NCBI GenBank assembly: GCA_031261485.1
Contig: JAISJO010000082.1
Span: 1 to 64,000 of the forward strand
Reading direction: 5' to 3'
Length of the DNA: 64,000 bases
Source: Propionibacteriaceae bacterium
Lineage (GTDB): Bacteria; Actinomycetota; Actinomycetes; Propionibacteriales; Propionibacteriaceae
Both the position numbers and the translations under genes were made by a program. The notes below the pieces were generated by a model. That model worked only from the letters and a program-made list of their open reading frames with translations, had not been told where the DNA came from and searched no databases. Shown here one piece after another: positions 19,003 to 29,900 of this stretch. Each line of letters begins with the position of its first letter. Positions within the stretch are counted from its first letter, which is position 1.

Positions 19003-21168
19003 GTGAACCCGAACGAACTAGTGCAAGAGGCAATTGGCAATGGCTTGTCGCTCATGCAACTCCTGGAGACATGGCGACAAACTGGTGTCTTTGATGGCGG
19101 CCCTCTGGACGGTCAGGAGGTCACCTCGGTGATCTACACGAACGACCTCGAACTCATCGTGAACAATGGCATCACCGATGTCGAGGGGATCAAGGAAGTA
19201 CTGGCCAGTGAAGCCGCTCCATATGCGCAGAGAATCGCGGATGTCGTACAAGCGTATAGGGCGCATGCGGCTGGAGGTCGCGACGACGAGGCTTCCGAAC
19301 CCACCCGTCTGGAGAACCAGCCCGCGGCCGAGTCGAGAGGAATTCAGCACGACGACGCGCCTGCTCCGAGTACGGCGGCAGGTGGTCCAACACCAAGCGT
19401 CATCGACGGCCTCAAATTCACAGGTCCGCCCCGGATCAACCACGCTCGGGCTGATGGAACACTGGAGGCAACACGGGCAGACTGGGACCGGCCAGTCGTC
19501 TTGACTTGGCCTGAACCGGCCGCAGCCGTCAAGGTGATTAGGGTCATCGCCCACGACGACTACCCGCCCACCAGCCATCAAGCTGACCGCCTCGCTCCTG
19601 GCGCCGAACCTCCCCGCGGCTATGCGTTCGAGGTGGGGCGTCTCCTGCCTCCAACCACTTGGTTGGAGGATGCCCACCCATACCCCACTATTCGGCGCCA
19701 CTACGTCGTCGTGGGGTATGAAGGCGAGACGCTCGCAGAAGCAGCGGGCGCGGTGCCTCATGTCCTGGCCTATGGCTATGCCCCCGGTGTCCTGCGAAAT
19801 CCAATCATTCGCGTTGACGACGAGGGCCGAGTAGTCGGGAGTTGGGGCGCCCCGGAAGGGGTCACCTCGGTCTTGGTTCACAGGGCCCGGGTGGTCGAAC
19901 GGGACCGCATAGCCACAGAGGAGTTCCGCCTGCCATTAGCTCCAAGCCACGAGGGATATGCGCCCGGTGACTGCGTCATCGACGACATAGGCTTCCTGGA
20001 CGACTCTCTCGTTGCCGCCACGCAGTACGTCTACCTCATTCGCGCCCAGACCGACGCTGACGAGCTTCCGGAATGGGAGTGTCCTGAGCCATTCGAACGG
20101 GCTCCACGGCTGGACCCTGTGACCGACCTCCATAGAGTCCAAGTCGAAGGCGAGGACGACCAAGCAACATGCCTGGTGCAATGGACCAATCCGGTCGATC
20201 CTGAGCACGAAGTCTGGATATGCAGGACCACAGACAAGCCCACAGGGCAGACACGGATAGGAAAGACCGTCCGTCTGGGCGACCTTGAGCAGTTCGGTCT
20301 TCGACGGGACCAGAAGGAGCGCGGGGGGGACACGAAGACTGTCCCGAGTGGGGATGGTGGGCCAGGGCAGACCCAGGCCACAATTAAGTGGTCACAGTCG
20401 ACCTTTGGCACTGGCCCGACAGCCCCGAGCAGCCTCTACCTCACCCCAGTCGTAGTATCGAAGGGGTACATTTGTGTTGGCCGCACTCTCCAGCTACATC
20501 ATGTCCCAACTCCTCGCGAGGTCAGGTTGGTCGAGCGCGTGACTCGGCAGTTCGTCACTTTCGCCTGGCCTGGCGGGGCCAGCCATGTCCGCCTCGGCGT
20601 GGTCCAACTCGATGTCCCCAGGGCACACATCGAAGAGTCATCGGTGCAGTGGACCAACAAGGAGATCGACCGCAAGAACTACGATGACGGCGGTTCGCTC
20701 GATGCAACAGGCTCTGTGCGCCGAGGTCAAGCGGTGACCGTGCAAGGGTTCATTATCGCGGACAGGGCCCAGGTGTACGGGCGCATGTCGCCTGCCGTCC
20801 GCTACGACGGACTGGATCAGGTGTCCTACACTGTCGGCGTCTCAGGGGAGTCTCTCGTTGTCCGAATCACGCCAAAAGAGCCCATCTATGGCCGAGTCCT
20901 AGCCTTCGCTCTGGTTGGCAGCCCTAGCCTCCTGCCGCTCGCCTACCAAGACTCGGACGATCAGAAACACGCGAGGGGGACCACACGCGAGGACAGCAAC
21001 CTGCGAACCAGGCTGACCTTCAATGGACTGACTGGGTTTGTCGATTGCTGGTTCCAGAAAGCCGACCTCGCTGGCAGCCGCTACATCCGACTCGTCTTGA
21101 CCGACGTGACGGTGGCTGCCACGGTGGCCGTTCTCGACCCTCCTGTTGACCAACTCTTCTTGTCATAG
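19003..21168 (+). CDS. Cytosolic FnIII-like repeat protein
   Basis: A 721-residue protein from GTG 19003. Residues 1 to ~90 form a helical domain (NELVQEAIGNGLSLMQLLE), followed by an acidic, low-complexity linker to ~135. The remainder shows at least four fibronectin-type-III-like units, recognised by a recurring pattern of Trp-x-x-Pro then alternating hydrophobics ending in Arg: VVLTWPEPAAAVKVIRV, SWGAPEGVTSVLVHRARV, CLVQWTNPVDPEHEVWICR and FVTFAWPGGASHVRLGVV. No signal peptide or TM helix, so these beta domains appear to be cytosolic, which is unusual for FnIII folds. It is probably an adaptor linking the NTPases. The N-terminal helical domain could be a protein-interaction module. Confidence 0.7.
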   Translation: MNPNELVQEAIGNGLSLMQLLETWRQTGVFDGGPLDGQEVTSVIYTNDLELIVNNGITDVEGIKEVLASEAAPYAQRIADVVQAYRAHAAGGRDDEASEPTRLENQPAAESRGIQHDDAPAPSTAAGGPTPSVIDGLKFTGPPRINHARADGTLEATRADWDRPVVLTWPEPAAAVKVIRVIAHDDYPPTSHQADRLAPGAEPPRGYAFEVGRLLPPTTWLEDAHPYPTIRRHYVVVGYEGETLAEAAGAVPHVLAYGYAPGVLRNPIIRVDDEGRVVGSWGAPEGVTSVLVHRARVVERDRIATEEFRLPLAPSHEGYAPGDCVIDDIGFLDDSLVAATQYVYLIRAQTDADELPEWECPEPFERAPRLDPVTDLHRVQVEGEDDQATCLVQWTNPVDPEHEVWICRTTDKPTGQTRIGKTVRLGDLEQFGLRRDQKERGGDTKTVPSGDGGPGQTQATIKWSQSTFGTGPTAPSSLYLTPVVVSKGYICVGRTLQLHHVPTPREVRLVERVTRQFVTFAWPGGASHVRLGVVQLDVPRAHIEESSVQWTNKEIDRKNYDDGGSLDATGSVRRGQAVTVQGFIIADRAQVYGRMSPAVRYDGLDQVSYTVGVSGESLVVRITPKEPIYGRVLAFALVGSPSLLPLAYQDSDDQKHARGTTREDSNLRTRLTFNGLTGFVDCWFQKADLAGSRYIRLVLTDVTVAATVAVLDPPVDQLFLS

Positions 21169-21171
21169 GCG

Positions 21172-24100
21172 ATGTCGATGGAACCCGTCCAGTCAACGAA
21201 TCGGATGCCACCCCCCTCATCGGGGCAAGTGGCACAGATGACCTACGCCAACATCAGCCCTGCACCTGGGCGTAGCGGCGGTTGGCAAGTCCAAGAGGAG
21301 CGTGGTGATCTCACCCAAGTGGAACGGAGCCAACTCCTCGAGCGCGCGTCGTTCAGTTTCCATGACGCACCCACCGACCGTCTGCCAAACGCGGCATGCC
21401 GCCGCCTGCTGGCAGTGCAGACCGTCGCCGGGCTTGGGCTGTGGCACCAAGCCCCGGCGGGACTGGATGCGACGAACCGGGGAAACGTCTTCACCCATGC
21501 TGTCCTCTTCCGTGACCGTGTCTGCCCCCTCGAGACAGCGCGTCCGATCGACCTGTGGGACTCCGCCGATTGGCTGACCCCGTTCGGCAAGGACGCAGTC
21601 GAAAGCGCGCGTCTTGGCGCCCCTCCAAGGTGTCCTTCCGAAACCCACCCCAGGGCAGAATCCTTCACATATCTGAAAACCGCCGACTCATGGGCGAGCA
21701 GACGACTCTGGCCCGCCCTCATCGAAAGAGTGACAATTGCCGTCGAGGGTCGCGGAAGGCCACTGGTTCTGGCGGTTGTGGACGCTGACGAAGGGGCGAA
21801 GTGGATCGCCGCCGTGACTCATGCCTTGCCACGCTTCTGGGCTGGTCGCGTGGGCTTCTCCACTTATGAGACGGCCGAATCCATAGGTAGAACACTCGCG
21901 GGCGGGGGAGTTCACATCGCGGCCCTGCGGCGTAGGGACTTGGTCTCAGCGCAGCGGGCGGGCTTTCTCGAAAGAGCACTCGTGGTGGATGTGGCCAATG
22001 CGGCAACGATTCCCGCTGTGGTCGGTTCGTCCCCTTGGAGCGGCTTCGCGCTCTCACTGCTCGGCCGCCAAGCCACCGCAGTGGAACAGCTCTATGAGCG
22101 AGCCGACGAGGCAGAGGCGGCCTGGCATGATGTGGATAGCACTCCGCCGCAGCCATGGTGGCCACTAGCCGCCGCGCTGGCGCGCGACCCGAACCCTGTG
22201 CGCGATCCGACGCTGACAAAGGCAGAGGGCATTCTCGATGAGTCACCTCTGCAGGTGATGCGTGCCCTGGACAAGGTGATGCCGGTTGGCGGTGTGGCCG
22301 TTGGGACGCCTCAATGGGCCGCGAATCAATTACAGACCCTGACCCAACAATGCAATGGAGAGAATGACTGTCAGGCCCTCGTCAAGGGGATTGAAGTGGT
22401 CGACCAGGTCCTGACTAGTGACTCGACGAAGTCGGAGTCAGTGTGGCGGTCGGCATGGGACGGTTTGGCGACGGCCGGTCAGCTAGTGGCGAGACTGGGG
22501 GATGAGCATGACGCGCCGCAAATCGTGAGCCAACTTGGCCAGATTGGGGACGAGGCTCGAGAGTTCGTCCGAGCTTGGGTGACTACCCGCATGGGGGTAC
22601 GACCACTTGCTGCGAGCGCGGTGCGATGGTTGCTGCCAGAGCCGCCACCAGAAATCGACTTGTCCCGCTTGAACGATAGACCCGACCCGCTGGGTGATGC
22701 CCTTGAAAAGCAGCGAATCGACTGGCAGTGGCACGACTGGCATAGCGGAGTCGTCCTGGAGCTTCCCTTCAGAAGAACAGCGGCCACACTATTGGCCCAG
22801 AGTGCGGGGCCGGAGTACACGACGAAACTCTTTCGGGCGGCCGAGTTCACACCCGACGACTTGGCGAACCTGGTCCTGCAGTATGGACAGGACGTGCCAA
22901 GTGATTTCATCTGCGAGGCCCTCATTAGCAGACCGAGGAGCGAAATTGCATACCTGATGGACGCCATTCGCTCGGGGCCAGCGTGGCAATCAGAGCGCCT
23001 ACGCAACCTCGTCAACCTCCGAAAGTTCCAGCCGACGACTGACAATGACAGGGAGAACACCGTAGTCCAACTCACCTCTTGGCTGAGGACCTATGACCTC
23101 TCGATAGAACAGTGGGACCACCCCGCGCCCAATGACGAATTGGTGGGCTCCGCCCAGTTCAGTGTCATCTGGCTCGCCCTACAGGATCGTCAGAAGACCG
23201 CCGGTGGGTTGCTCATTCCACATAGCGCCCTCCAGCGCCACCTGAAAGGCGAGGCGGCCAGCGCTCTGATTGATCGGCTCGATAGAACCCGCAGTCTGTC
23301 CATGAAACAACGCGCGGCAGGGGCCTTGGCGGTTGAGGTCGTGGCCTCTGAGAGCCAGGGGAACAAAGCGCCAGAGAACCTTCACCTCACCCCCGCGAGT
23401 CCACTGGCACAGGCGGTCCAGTGTGAGGTCGAATGCGATGGGAAGCAACAAGCAATACTGACTCTAGTTCATGAGATGGCCAGTCAGAGAGACAATACGC
23501 GCTCGGTCGACGCCTTGCTGGAACAGTACGCCAGAACTGCGGGCAAGCCAGAGGAACTCCTCATCAATGATATGGAGACACGGAATTGGGCGGCGCGAGC
23601 CATGGGGTGGCCGACTGCCAATGAGCCGACAGTCGATCCAGTCGATGCAACCAAGAAGGTTGTCTCCAATCGCAGGCATATCTCCTGGATGTCTTCACTA
23701 AGGACGAAATGGACGAACCTTTGCAAGTGGTTCAAGTGGCCATGGCACCTGCGTCAGTGGCTCGTACTCATGGCACCCGTCGTGGTAGCGGCGATCATCC
23801 TGCTCTTGGTGGTGCTGATGATAGTGAATGCCATTGGGCCGACTCAGTCTGACCGAGTGGCGGGAGACCCAACTCTTCCTTCCAAGCCAATCGTCGCATG
23901 GGAGTCCTTGCCTGGAGCAGTCCGTTTCACCTGGACGTATGGTCACGAGGCGGAAGGTGATCGCTATCGCGTGACTCTGCAGTCTGGGGAGAGCCTAGAA
24001 TCGCCAGAGGCGTGGTACGAGGTGGAGACTACGGACACAATCTGCCTGAGGGTTCGAGTGTTGCGAGGAGATGATTCTGGGCCCAGGAGCGATGAAGCGT

Positions 24101-24486
24101 GCGCCACCCCTGGAGATGACATTCCCGAAACTCCGGAGCCGACAGTTGAGCCCACCGAGTCGGACAGTCTGCCCGCCCCGCCTTCTCCAGGTGAGATCGA
24201 GGTGAAACTGAGCGGAGATGCCCAAAATGGCTTCACCTGGACCTGGGACTACCCCGAACCACGCGACGACGACACCTACCGGGTGATTCTTTCCGGAGAT
24301 GTTGCGTACGACAATCTGACAAAACCCGAACACCGTCTGACTGCCACCGACTTCGTGAATTGGGACGTGAAAATCAATGGCGCTGTGTGCCTGGCGGTCA
24401 TTGTCCATCGATCCGACGGGCGATCAAGCTCCGATGAGCATTCAGGCGGCGACAAGTGGAGCGAGTCCGTATGTACAAAACCATAA
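21172..24486 (+). CDS. GTPase-associated protein 1-like membrane protein
   Basis: A 1104-residue protein. The N-terminal ~250 residues resemble the family I know as GTPase-associated protein 1 N-terminal domain (type 2): YANISPAPGRSGGWQV, followed by GNVFTHAVLFRD. A long helical middle region leads to a single TM helix near residues 863-890 (LVLMAPVVVAAIILLLVVLM). After it come two related FnIII-like domains, each with a WTW/FTW strand and an ending of the form C(L)xVxVxRxDxxxS with a later Cys, predicted to be outside the cell and possibly disulfide-linked. The usual partner, a zinc-ribbon GTPase, is encoded two genes downstream. It starts 3 nt after the preceding stop. Start could be ATG 21178. 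Confidence 0.75.
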   Translation: MSMEPVQSTNRMPPPSSGQVAQMTYANISPAPGRSGGWQVQEERGDLTQVERSQLLERASFSFHDAPTDRLPNAACRRLLAVQTVAGLGLWHQAPAGLDATNRGNVFTHAVLFRDRVCPLETARPIDLWDSADWLTPFGKDAVESARLGAPPRCPSETHPRAESFTYLKTADSWASRRLWPALIERVTIAVEGRGRPLVLAVVDADEGAKWIAAVTHALPRFWAGRVGFSTYETAESIGRTLAGGGVHIAALRRRDLVSAQRAGFLERALVVDVANAATIPAVVGSSPWSGFALSLLGRQATAVEQLYERADEAEAAWHDVDSTPPQPWWPLAAALARDPNPVRDPTLTKAEGILDESPLQVMRALDKVMPVGGVAVGTPQWAANQLQTLTQQCNGENDCQALVKGIEVVDQVLTSDSTKSESVWRSAWDGLATAGQLVARLGDEHDAPQIVSQLGQIGDEAREFVRAWVTTRMGVRPLAASAVRWLLPEPPPEIDLSRLNDRPDPLGDALEKQRIDWQWHDWHSGVVLELPFRRTAATLLAQSAGPEYTTKLFRAAEFTPDDLANLVLQYGQDVPSDFICEALISRPRSEIAYLMDAIRSGPAWQSERLRNLVNLRKFQPTTDNDRENTVVQLTSWLRTYDLSIEQWDHPAPNDELVGSAQFSVIWLALQDRQKTAGGLLIPHSALQRHLKGEAASALIDRLDRTRSLSMKQRAAGALAVEVVASESQGNKAPENLHLTPASPLAQAVQCEVECDGKQQAILTLVHEMASQRDNTRSVDALLEQYARTAGKPEELLINDMETRNWAARAMGWPTANEPTVDPVDATKKVVSNRRHISWMSSLRTKWTNLCKWFKWPWHLRQWLVLMAPVVVAAIILLLVVLMIVNAIGPTQSDRVAGDPTLPSKPIVAWESLPGAVRFTWTYGHEAEGDRYRVTLQSGESLESPEAWYEVETTDTICLRVRVLRGDDSGPRSDEACATPGDDIPETPEPTVEPTESDSLPAPPSPGEIEVKLSGDAQNGFTWTWDYPEPRDDDTYRVILSGDVAYDNLTKPEHRLTATDFVNWDVKINGAVCLAVIVHRSDGRSSSDEHSGGDKWSESVCTKP

Positions 24487-24520
24487 TTCCCACGATCCCC
24501 AATGAGGACAGGAGAACCCC

Positions 24521-25603
24521 ATGATTCACACATTGCCACCTGGGAAGGTCCAAGTCTTGGAAACCGACGGCCTACAGGTGGAGGTGACTATTCGAGGGCC
24601 GTGGAAGGTTGAGCTGGTCTATGATGCAGGCAGCCCGCTACCGTCGACTGAAGTCCAGCGCACCGGAGTCGGCGGCACCGCCCTGTTGGTGGAAAGCCTA
24701 ATCGATACCCCGACATTCGTGGTCCGTGTCAGCCCAACCAACGCGGACCGTTTTCCGGTCGGTTCCCGTGTCGGTGTGCGATTGATCGGCCTGGGCGGTC
24801 GAGGAGACGGCGACGAAATTCAGGTGCCCTCCATAGACACCGTCGGACTCTCATCGGTCGACCTCGCGACCGTCACCGCCTCGTCAGGCCTCGTTGAAGT
24901 GCGGGCCTGCGTCGTGGCGGTGCGGCAGACTTACCAGCCTGTCGGCGCGGCGGCCAAAGGTGCGCTGGGTGGCAGGGTGTACGACCTGACCCGGCACGCC
25001 CTGGTCGAGGCAGGTGCTGGACTCAGCCCCGCAGTTCTCGTGGCGGTCGATGGCTCCGCATCCGTGCGTCGACAACTTGCTTCTTCCACCGGCCTCGGTG
25101 TCGCGCTGACCATGGTCGACGCCCTAGTCGAGGCCATGACTGAGCAGCCGACGACTCGTATCGCCATCCTTGGCGCCAGCCCCACATGGGTGCAGGCGGC
25201 GGACCATGAAATGGCCTACCAGCGGGTGGCTGTCACGATTGCCGATGGCCCCGCAGTTGTGGGTGCCTGTTTCAGCAGACTCACCTCTCTGGCAGCTGAC
25301 TCCTTGGACCGAGCGACTGCGGCCACCGAATCCGAAGGCGAGGAAACGGCCTACGGCGTGCCGACGGTCATCCTGGTCAGCGATGCCGCACCGGGCGACA
25401 TCGGACGGCAGGCGGCGGACCTGCGAACAGCCGGATGGGATCTGCGTCTGGTCGTCCTTTGTCCAGACGCGCCGCCGCCTGTGAGCCGCGTGCCCCTGAC
25501 CTGGCTGCCCCACGACGCAGACCGACGCGATGCCGACCTCCAGTCCGCCATCAGTGCCGACCCGAGACTCGTTGGCCGTTTTGTCCACGATCTGGCCGCC
25601 TAG
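24521..25603 (+). CDS. Cytosolic vWA-like domain protein
   Basis: A 360-residue protein. Residues 1 to ~115 are beta-rich (a TerD-like or FHA-like small beta domain cannot be excluded). From ~125 a vWA-like Rossmann domain follows: PAVLVAVDGSASVRRQL supplies a MIDAS-type D-G-S-A-S, and VPTVILVSDAAPGD the late Asp. No signal peptide or TM helix, so cytosolic, unlike the secreted vWA protein at 9580. A good ribosome site (AGGACAGGAGAACCCC) precedes the ATG. It probably acts as a metal-dependent interaction subunit of the complex. The second motif Thr is not clear to me, so the MIDAS may be incomplete. Confidence 0.75.
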   Translation: MIHTLPPGKVQVLETDGLQVEVTIRGPWKVELVYDAGSPLPSTEVQRTGVGGTALLVESLIDTPTFVVRVSPTNADRFPVGSRVGVRLIGLGGRGDGDEIQVPSIDTVGLSSVDLATVTASSGLVEVRACVVAVRQTYQPVGAAAKGALGGRVYDLTRHALVEAGAGLSPAVLVAVDGSASVRRQLASSTGLGVALTMVDALVEAMTEQPTTRIAILGASPTWVQAADHEMAYQRVAVTIADGPAVVGACFSRLTSLAADSLDRATAATESEGEETAYGVPTVILVSDAAPGDIGRQAADLRTAGWDLRLVVLCPDAPPPVSRVPLTWLPHDADRRDADLQSAISADPRLVGRFVHDLAA

Positions 25604-25637
25604 GCCTCATCAACCCAACTATCCTAGGAGACCCGCC

Positions 25638-26903
25638 ATGGCAACCAGTGCTTGCCCTCGCTGTTTCACCCGCTTCAGTGCCGACGCATTGCAGTATGCA
25701 TTTCTCTGCACCAATCCCGACTGCCAGCAGATGCCTGATCAGACCGACCCCGCAGGCGAGAAGGGCGTCGACAAGATTGCTTCGCAGTATTACGGTGCTA
25801 CGGTCCCAGAGCGGCCCTTCTACACCGACGACCCCAAGAAGCGCTCTGCAGGCTTCGTGTGCGCCAAGTGCCATACGGGCAGTCATCTCGTCGAGGCCTG
25901 TCCGGTCTGCCATTGTCGTTTCCCGCTGCCCGACTGGCGGAACTATGCCGTCACGACTGTTGCGATGGCTGGGGCGAAGACCTCGGGCAAGAGTGTCTAC
26001 CTGGCGGTGATGATCCATGAACTGATGCAGTATGTCAAGACAGAACTGAAGTCTGACATGGTCGACGCCGCCGATGCTGATCCCGGCCTGGGAAACTTGG
26101 GAACGAAGAAACGATACGAGAACTACTACCAAAAGAGTCTCTATGAGGCGCGCCAGATGATGGAGGGCACAAAGGAAGCGGACTCGGAACAACGCGAGTC
26201 TCTCGTGTACGACCTCGGATCGATCAATGGCAAGCGTCGTGCCCTTGTCCTGCGCGATGTCGCTGGTGAGGCGTTGGAGAGGGCCCAGACCGATCCGCCG
26301 CTGGACCGCTGGGCCTTCTTCAGCCGGGCTGACGGGGTGCTCTTTCTCTACGACACGGAGCGCGAAGAGCACATCCGCGTCTACCTGGAACAGGATTTCG
26401 AGTTGCTGCCCCTAGAGGAACTCGGAATGGCGCCGGACGAGATCTTGAACCAGGTTCTCAAACTGATTCGGTCGGGGGAGCCGAGCTTCGGCATAGTTCT
26501 GTCGAAATTCGACTATATCCATGCTGTTCGTGAAGTCCAGACGGAAACCGGTCTGCGCCGGGCTGTCGCCAACATTGGGGCGGCGTTCAACCGAGACCCA
26601 GGCATAGATGCCTATCCTCGTGTCGTGGATGGGCAGTATGTTTCCCCCACAGGTCAGGAATGGCTGCTTCTCTGGTGTGAGCTGTATTCGCTGCTGGCTC
26701 AGGTCGGTGCGGACGCTCTGTACGACCGAATAGAGACCCAGTACCCGGCCATCAAACCGTGGCTGTTCGCCGTGTCCTCCCTGGGCGAGCCGGTAGTGGA
26801 CAAGAAGGTCAGCGTGCGCGGCATCACACCATTCAGGGTCCTCGATCCCATCCTGTGGATCCTGACAAACGCTTGGGCCTCAGGAGGTGATGGCCATGAG
26901 TGA
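25638..26903 (+). CDS. Zinc-ribbon GTPase (double-GTPase/TRAFAC-like)
   Basis: A 421-residue protein from ATG 25638 (the track ORF starts 36 codons earlier inside the vWA gene); TAGGAGACCCGCC precedes it. Two treble-clef or ribbon-type Cys pairs open the protein: CPRC with CTNPDC, then CAKC with CPVC. The GTPase core follows: P-loop MAGAKTSGKSVYL near residues 109-121, G3 DVAGE near 206, and a G4-like SKFD near 289 in place of NKxD. This is the architecture I associate with the GTPase that pairs with GAP1-type proteins. It is probably cytosolic and the central switch of the operon. All nucleotide-binding elements appear intact. Confidence 0.8.
   Translation: MATSACPRCFTRFSADALQYAFLCTNPDCQQMPDQTDPAGEKGVDKIASQYYGATVPERPFYTDDPKKRSAGFVCAKCHTGSHLVEACPVCHCRFPLPDWRNYAVTTVAMAGAKTSGKSVYLAVMIHELMQYVKTELKSDMVDAADADPGLGNLGTKKRYENYYQKSLYEARQMMEGTKEADSEQRESLVYDLGSINGKRRALVLRDVAGEALERAQTDPPLDRWAFFSRADGVLFLYDTEREEHIRVYLEQDFELLPLEELGMAPDEILNQVLKLIRSGEPSFGIVLSKFDYIHAVREVQTETGLRRAVANIGAAFNRDPGIDAYPRVVDGQYVSPTGQEWLLLWCELYSLLAQVGADALYDRIETQYPAIKPWLFAVSSLGEPVVDKKVSVRGITPFRVLDPILWILTNAWASGGDGHE
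26882..26887 (+). promoter_or_regulatory. Ribosome site deciding the start of the giant NTPase
   Basis: A perfect AGGAGG lies 8 nt before ATG 26896, favouring this start over GTG 26887 and ATG 26890, which would overlap the site. Confidence 0.75.
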
Positions 26904-29900
26904 CAACGAACAACTCGTGCCTAGGCAGACAAACGCGACGACTGACCCTGCGGAGAACAACGGCGGGCAAGGGGACGAGTCCCGCCCTGGGGCCATGGGC
27001 ATTGTCGACACGGAAGACACGCGACCCATGTCGTTAGCGGAGCAACTTGGTCTCACCGAAGTAGTCAAGAGCGCCTGGGAGGAGTTTGACGGATGGCGCC
27101 ATAATAACGAAAGGAATGACAGAGGCGTTGTCGCGTGGACCTGGAAGGACGAGTATCCGGATTTTGACACCTGGATAGCGAATGAGGTCAAGAAGGCCGT
27201 GATTCAGATGGCAGAGAGGAAACACAATGGAACAGAACTCGAGCCCGAAGTCCAATATGCGGATCGACTGAAGGTCATACGGTCGGTGGCCGAGTTGTGG
27301 GTCAAAGGCGAGGCCACTGGTCCTGGCCCGAATAGCGAACCTGAAGTCCAAGCAGCATGGACAGAGTTGACCGCTGCACCGGACGGCACACCAGCGCCTT
27401 GGGACCGAGCCAGCGTGCTACAAGAGCTGGCGAAGAACGCCCTCAAGTCCAACTCGCTGCGCCCTCGGCAGGACAAGACGTTCAATTTGGACAAACGCAC
27501 CTTGTCCATCAGTAGTGTTCTGCAGTCGGGATACTCGCAGGAATTCCTGCTGACATCAGCGCGCGACAATATTTCGACAGCGCCATTCAAGTCTTGGCGA
27601 GCGCCATGGAAAGGACGGGACAACGTCCCGAACGCGATCTTCATACTAGTAGGGCTAGTCGTCTGTCTTGTTCTGGCAGTTCTTGCGTGGGCTGTTGCCG
27701 ATATCGTGGACGAGACGCTCCTAGACTTGCCGCTTGGGGTCAGAATCGCAATCGTTATAGTGATCTCCGTGCTGTCGTGGTTCTTGTTCGTCGCGCTCTC
27801 CGAAAAGATGAACATTTGGTATTGCAAGACATTTCCCCGCATGGTGTGGATCAAGGAGAGTGACAAATTCCGCAAGGCGTACGGTATCTGGGAAAGCGAG
27901 ACCCTGTGGGCGGGGGACCTCGCGAAAAAGAACCAGTGGGAAGATGGGGTGATCCCATTGTCGGCACTCTCTTCCGAGGCGGCCGTCAGGCATGTATGGG
28001 AACTCGTACGCAAGTACGTACGACAGTTCCACTCCTTCGAGTTGCGAGTGATGCCACTTGATCGGATCCGCATGGTTGAGGAGGATCTGCTTGTCACTAC
28101 GCAGGTGGTGGCGCAGGTCAAGAATATGCTGAGAGGCGAGAGGCGAATCGCCATCGGACTGGCAGGTCCTCGAGGGTTCGGCAAGACTGCCTCCTTGCGG
28201 CAGATTACCTCAGGCATGACCCCGGGCTTCGGCAAATGTCCATGGCTCTGCTATCGTCCCAGGCTGTGGTGGCGACGAGTCTGGTATGGCTTCCTCTTCT
28301 TGGTACCACTGTTTCGAGGTCGTGCCAGAAAGAATGCGCACAACATGTGGAGCAGGCATGGGGAGCAAGACTCTTCATTGGTGGTGTCCGTTCGCGTCCC
28401 CGCGAATTATGATCACCGCCAGTTTGTCCAATTGGTTGCACGACAGGTGGTGCGAGCCATTAGCTCGTCCGCATGCCAGATCGGCCACCGCCATCTCTGG
28501 CGTCAGAGGTGGGGGGCGGTCGTGACTGCTCTGTTGAGTGCGATCCTGTTGGTCTGGATAGCCTGGTCGTGGGCGGTGGCAGGCTCCCGACGCTGCGCAG
28601 CACCGCGTTGCTGGCCGTGGGCATTCCCGTTCCTTCCTGGAAGAGGGCTGGCCAAATTGCCTTCAGTGGCGGACAGTTGGCTTTCGTTGCTTGTAGTCCT
28701 GGTTGTTGCCGCAGGATTTGTTGTCGTGGCGCAGCGGTTGTGGATGTGGGCATGGAGGAACAAGAGCTTTGATCGAGAGGACGAGAAGCGCCGGAAAACG
28801 ATTCGAGAGGCACGCCAGACAATGGACCCACTAGCTCCGCTGGCTGACCCAGAAAGCCGCAAGGAAGAAGGGGAACTCGAGGTGGATCTCAACTTAGCAA
28901 GGCGCCGCGCCAAGGCCATCATCAAGGTCGCCCTCGAGCAGCACAAGGGCTTTCGCCATCACTATCCTCGTGTTGTGAAGGCGATGAATCGAGTGCGTAC
29001 TCTGCTCGGTGATGCCTGGTGGCAGCGTATGCGTTTCAAGCTAAGTTGGGGCGTGCCAATGGATATCGAGGTGGACACTCGGGACGACGTGCATGCCCAG
29101 GACGTTCTGATCCTGCTCCAGACTCTAGAGACCCTGCTCGATGAATACAGCAGGTCTGGCCAAGCGCCGCTTACAGTCCTGGTCGATGAGGCAGACAAGC
29201 CGGAAAAGAAGGACCGGGTGATCGCCTTCAACGAACTGAAAGACCTGTTCAACCTGAATCATGTTCGTTGGGTGGTAACGGTTAGGCCACAGGACCGAGA
29301 GCGTTTCGTCACCCGACGCCTCATGCAGGACAAGACGTACCTCGACTCGATTTTCCATGAAATCGTTCGGTTGGACGCGCTGTCATACGAGACTCTGAAA
29401 GAGATCGTAGACAAACGGACAGACTATTTCCCCTGCTCGCATGTGTTGGTCGCATTATGTGCCGCTTGGTCGGGCGGTGTCCCGCGTGATTTCGTTCGTC
29501 TGTTGTGGAACTGCCAATGGTTCATGGAAACCAATACTGGTGTCAAGGGAGACGCCATGGCAGCAAAATTCCGCGAGTGGATACTTCGGTTGATGGACGA
29601 GGAATGTGTCCTCGCCCTTAAGGTTGATCCTCACCGGGCAATGACGCTGAAACAATGCCGCAACAGAATCGAGGAAGAACTGCTTGATGGGTATTTCCCT
29701 GGTCCCTCGAATAGCAAAACTCAACTGCGCAGGGCAGGCGAAGACCTGTCGAAAGAGCAAGAGGATGCAGTCAGGTCAATTCTGAATGAAGTGAAGGGCC
29801 TTTCGTCAGGGCTTGGATGGAACTGGGTGCCAGAGGCTATTGATCTGGATCGGGCGGGGATCACGCTAACTGTACCCAACCCAGACACCTCTGAGTCGAC

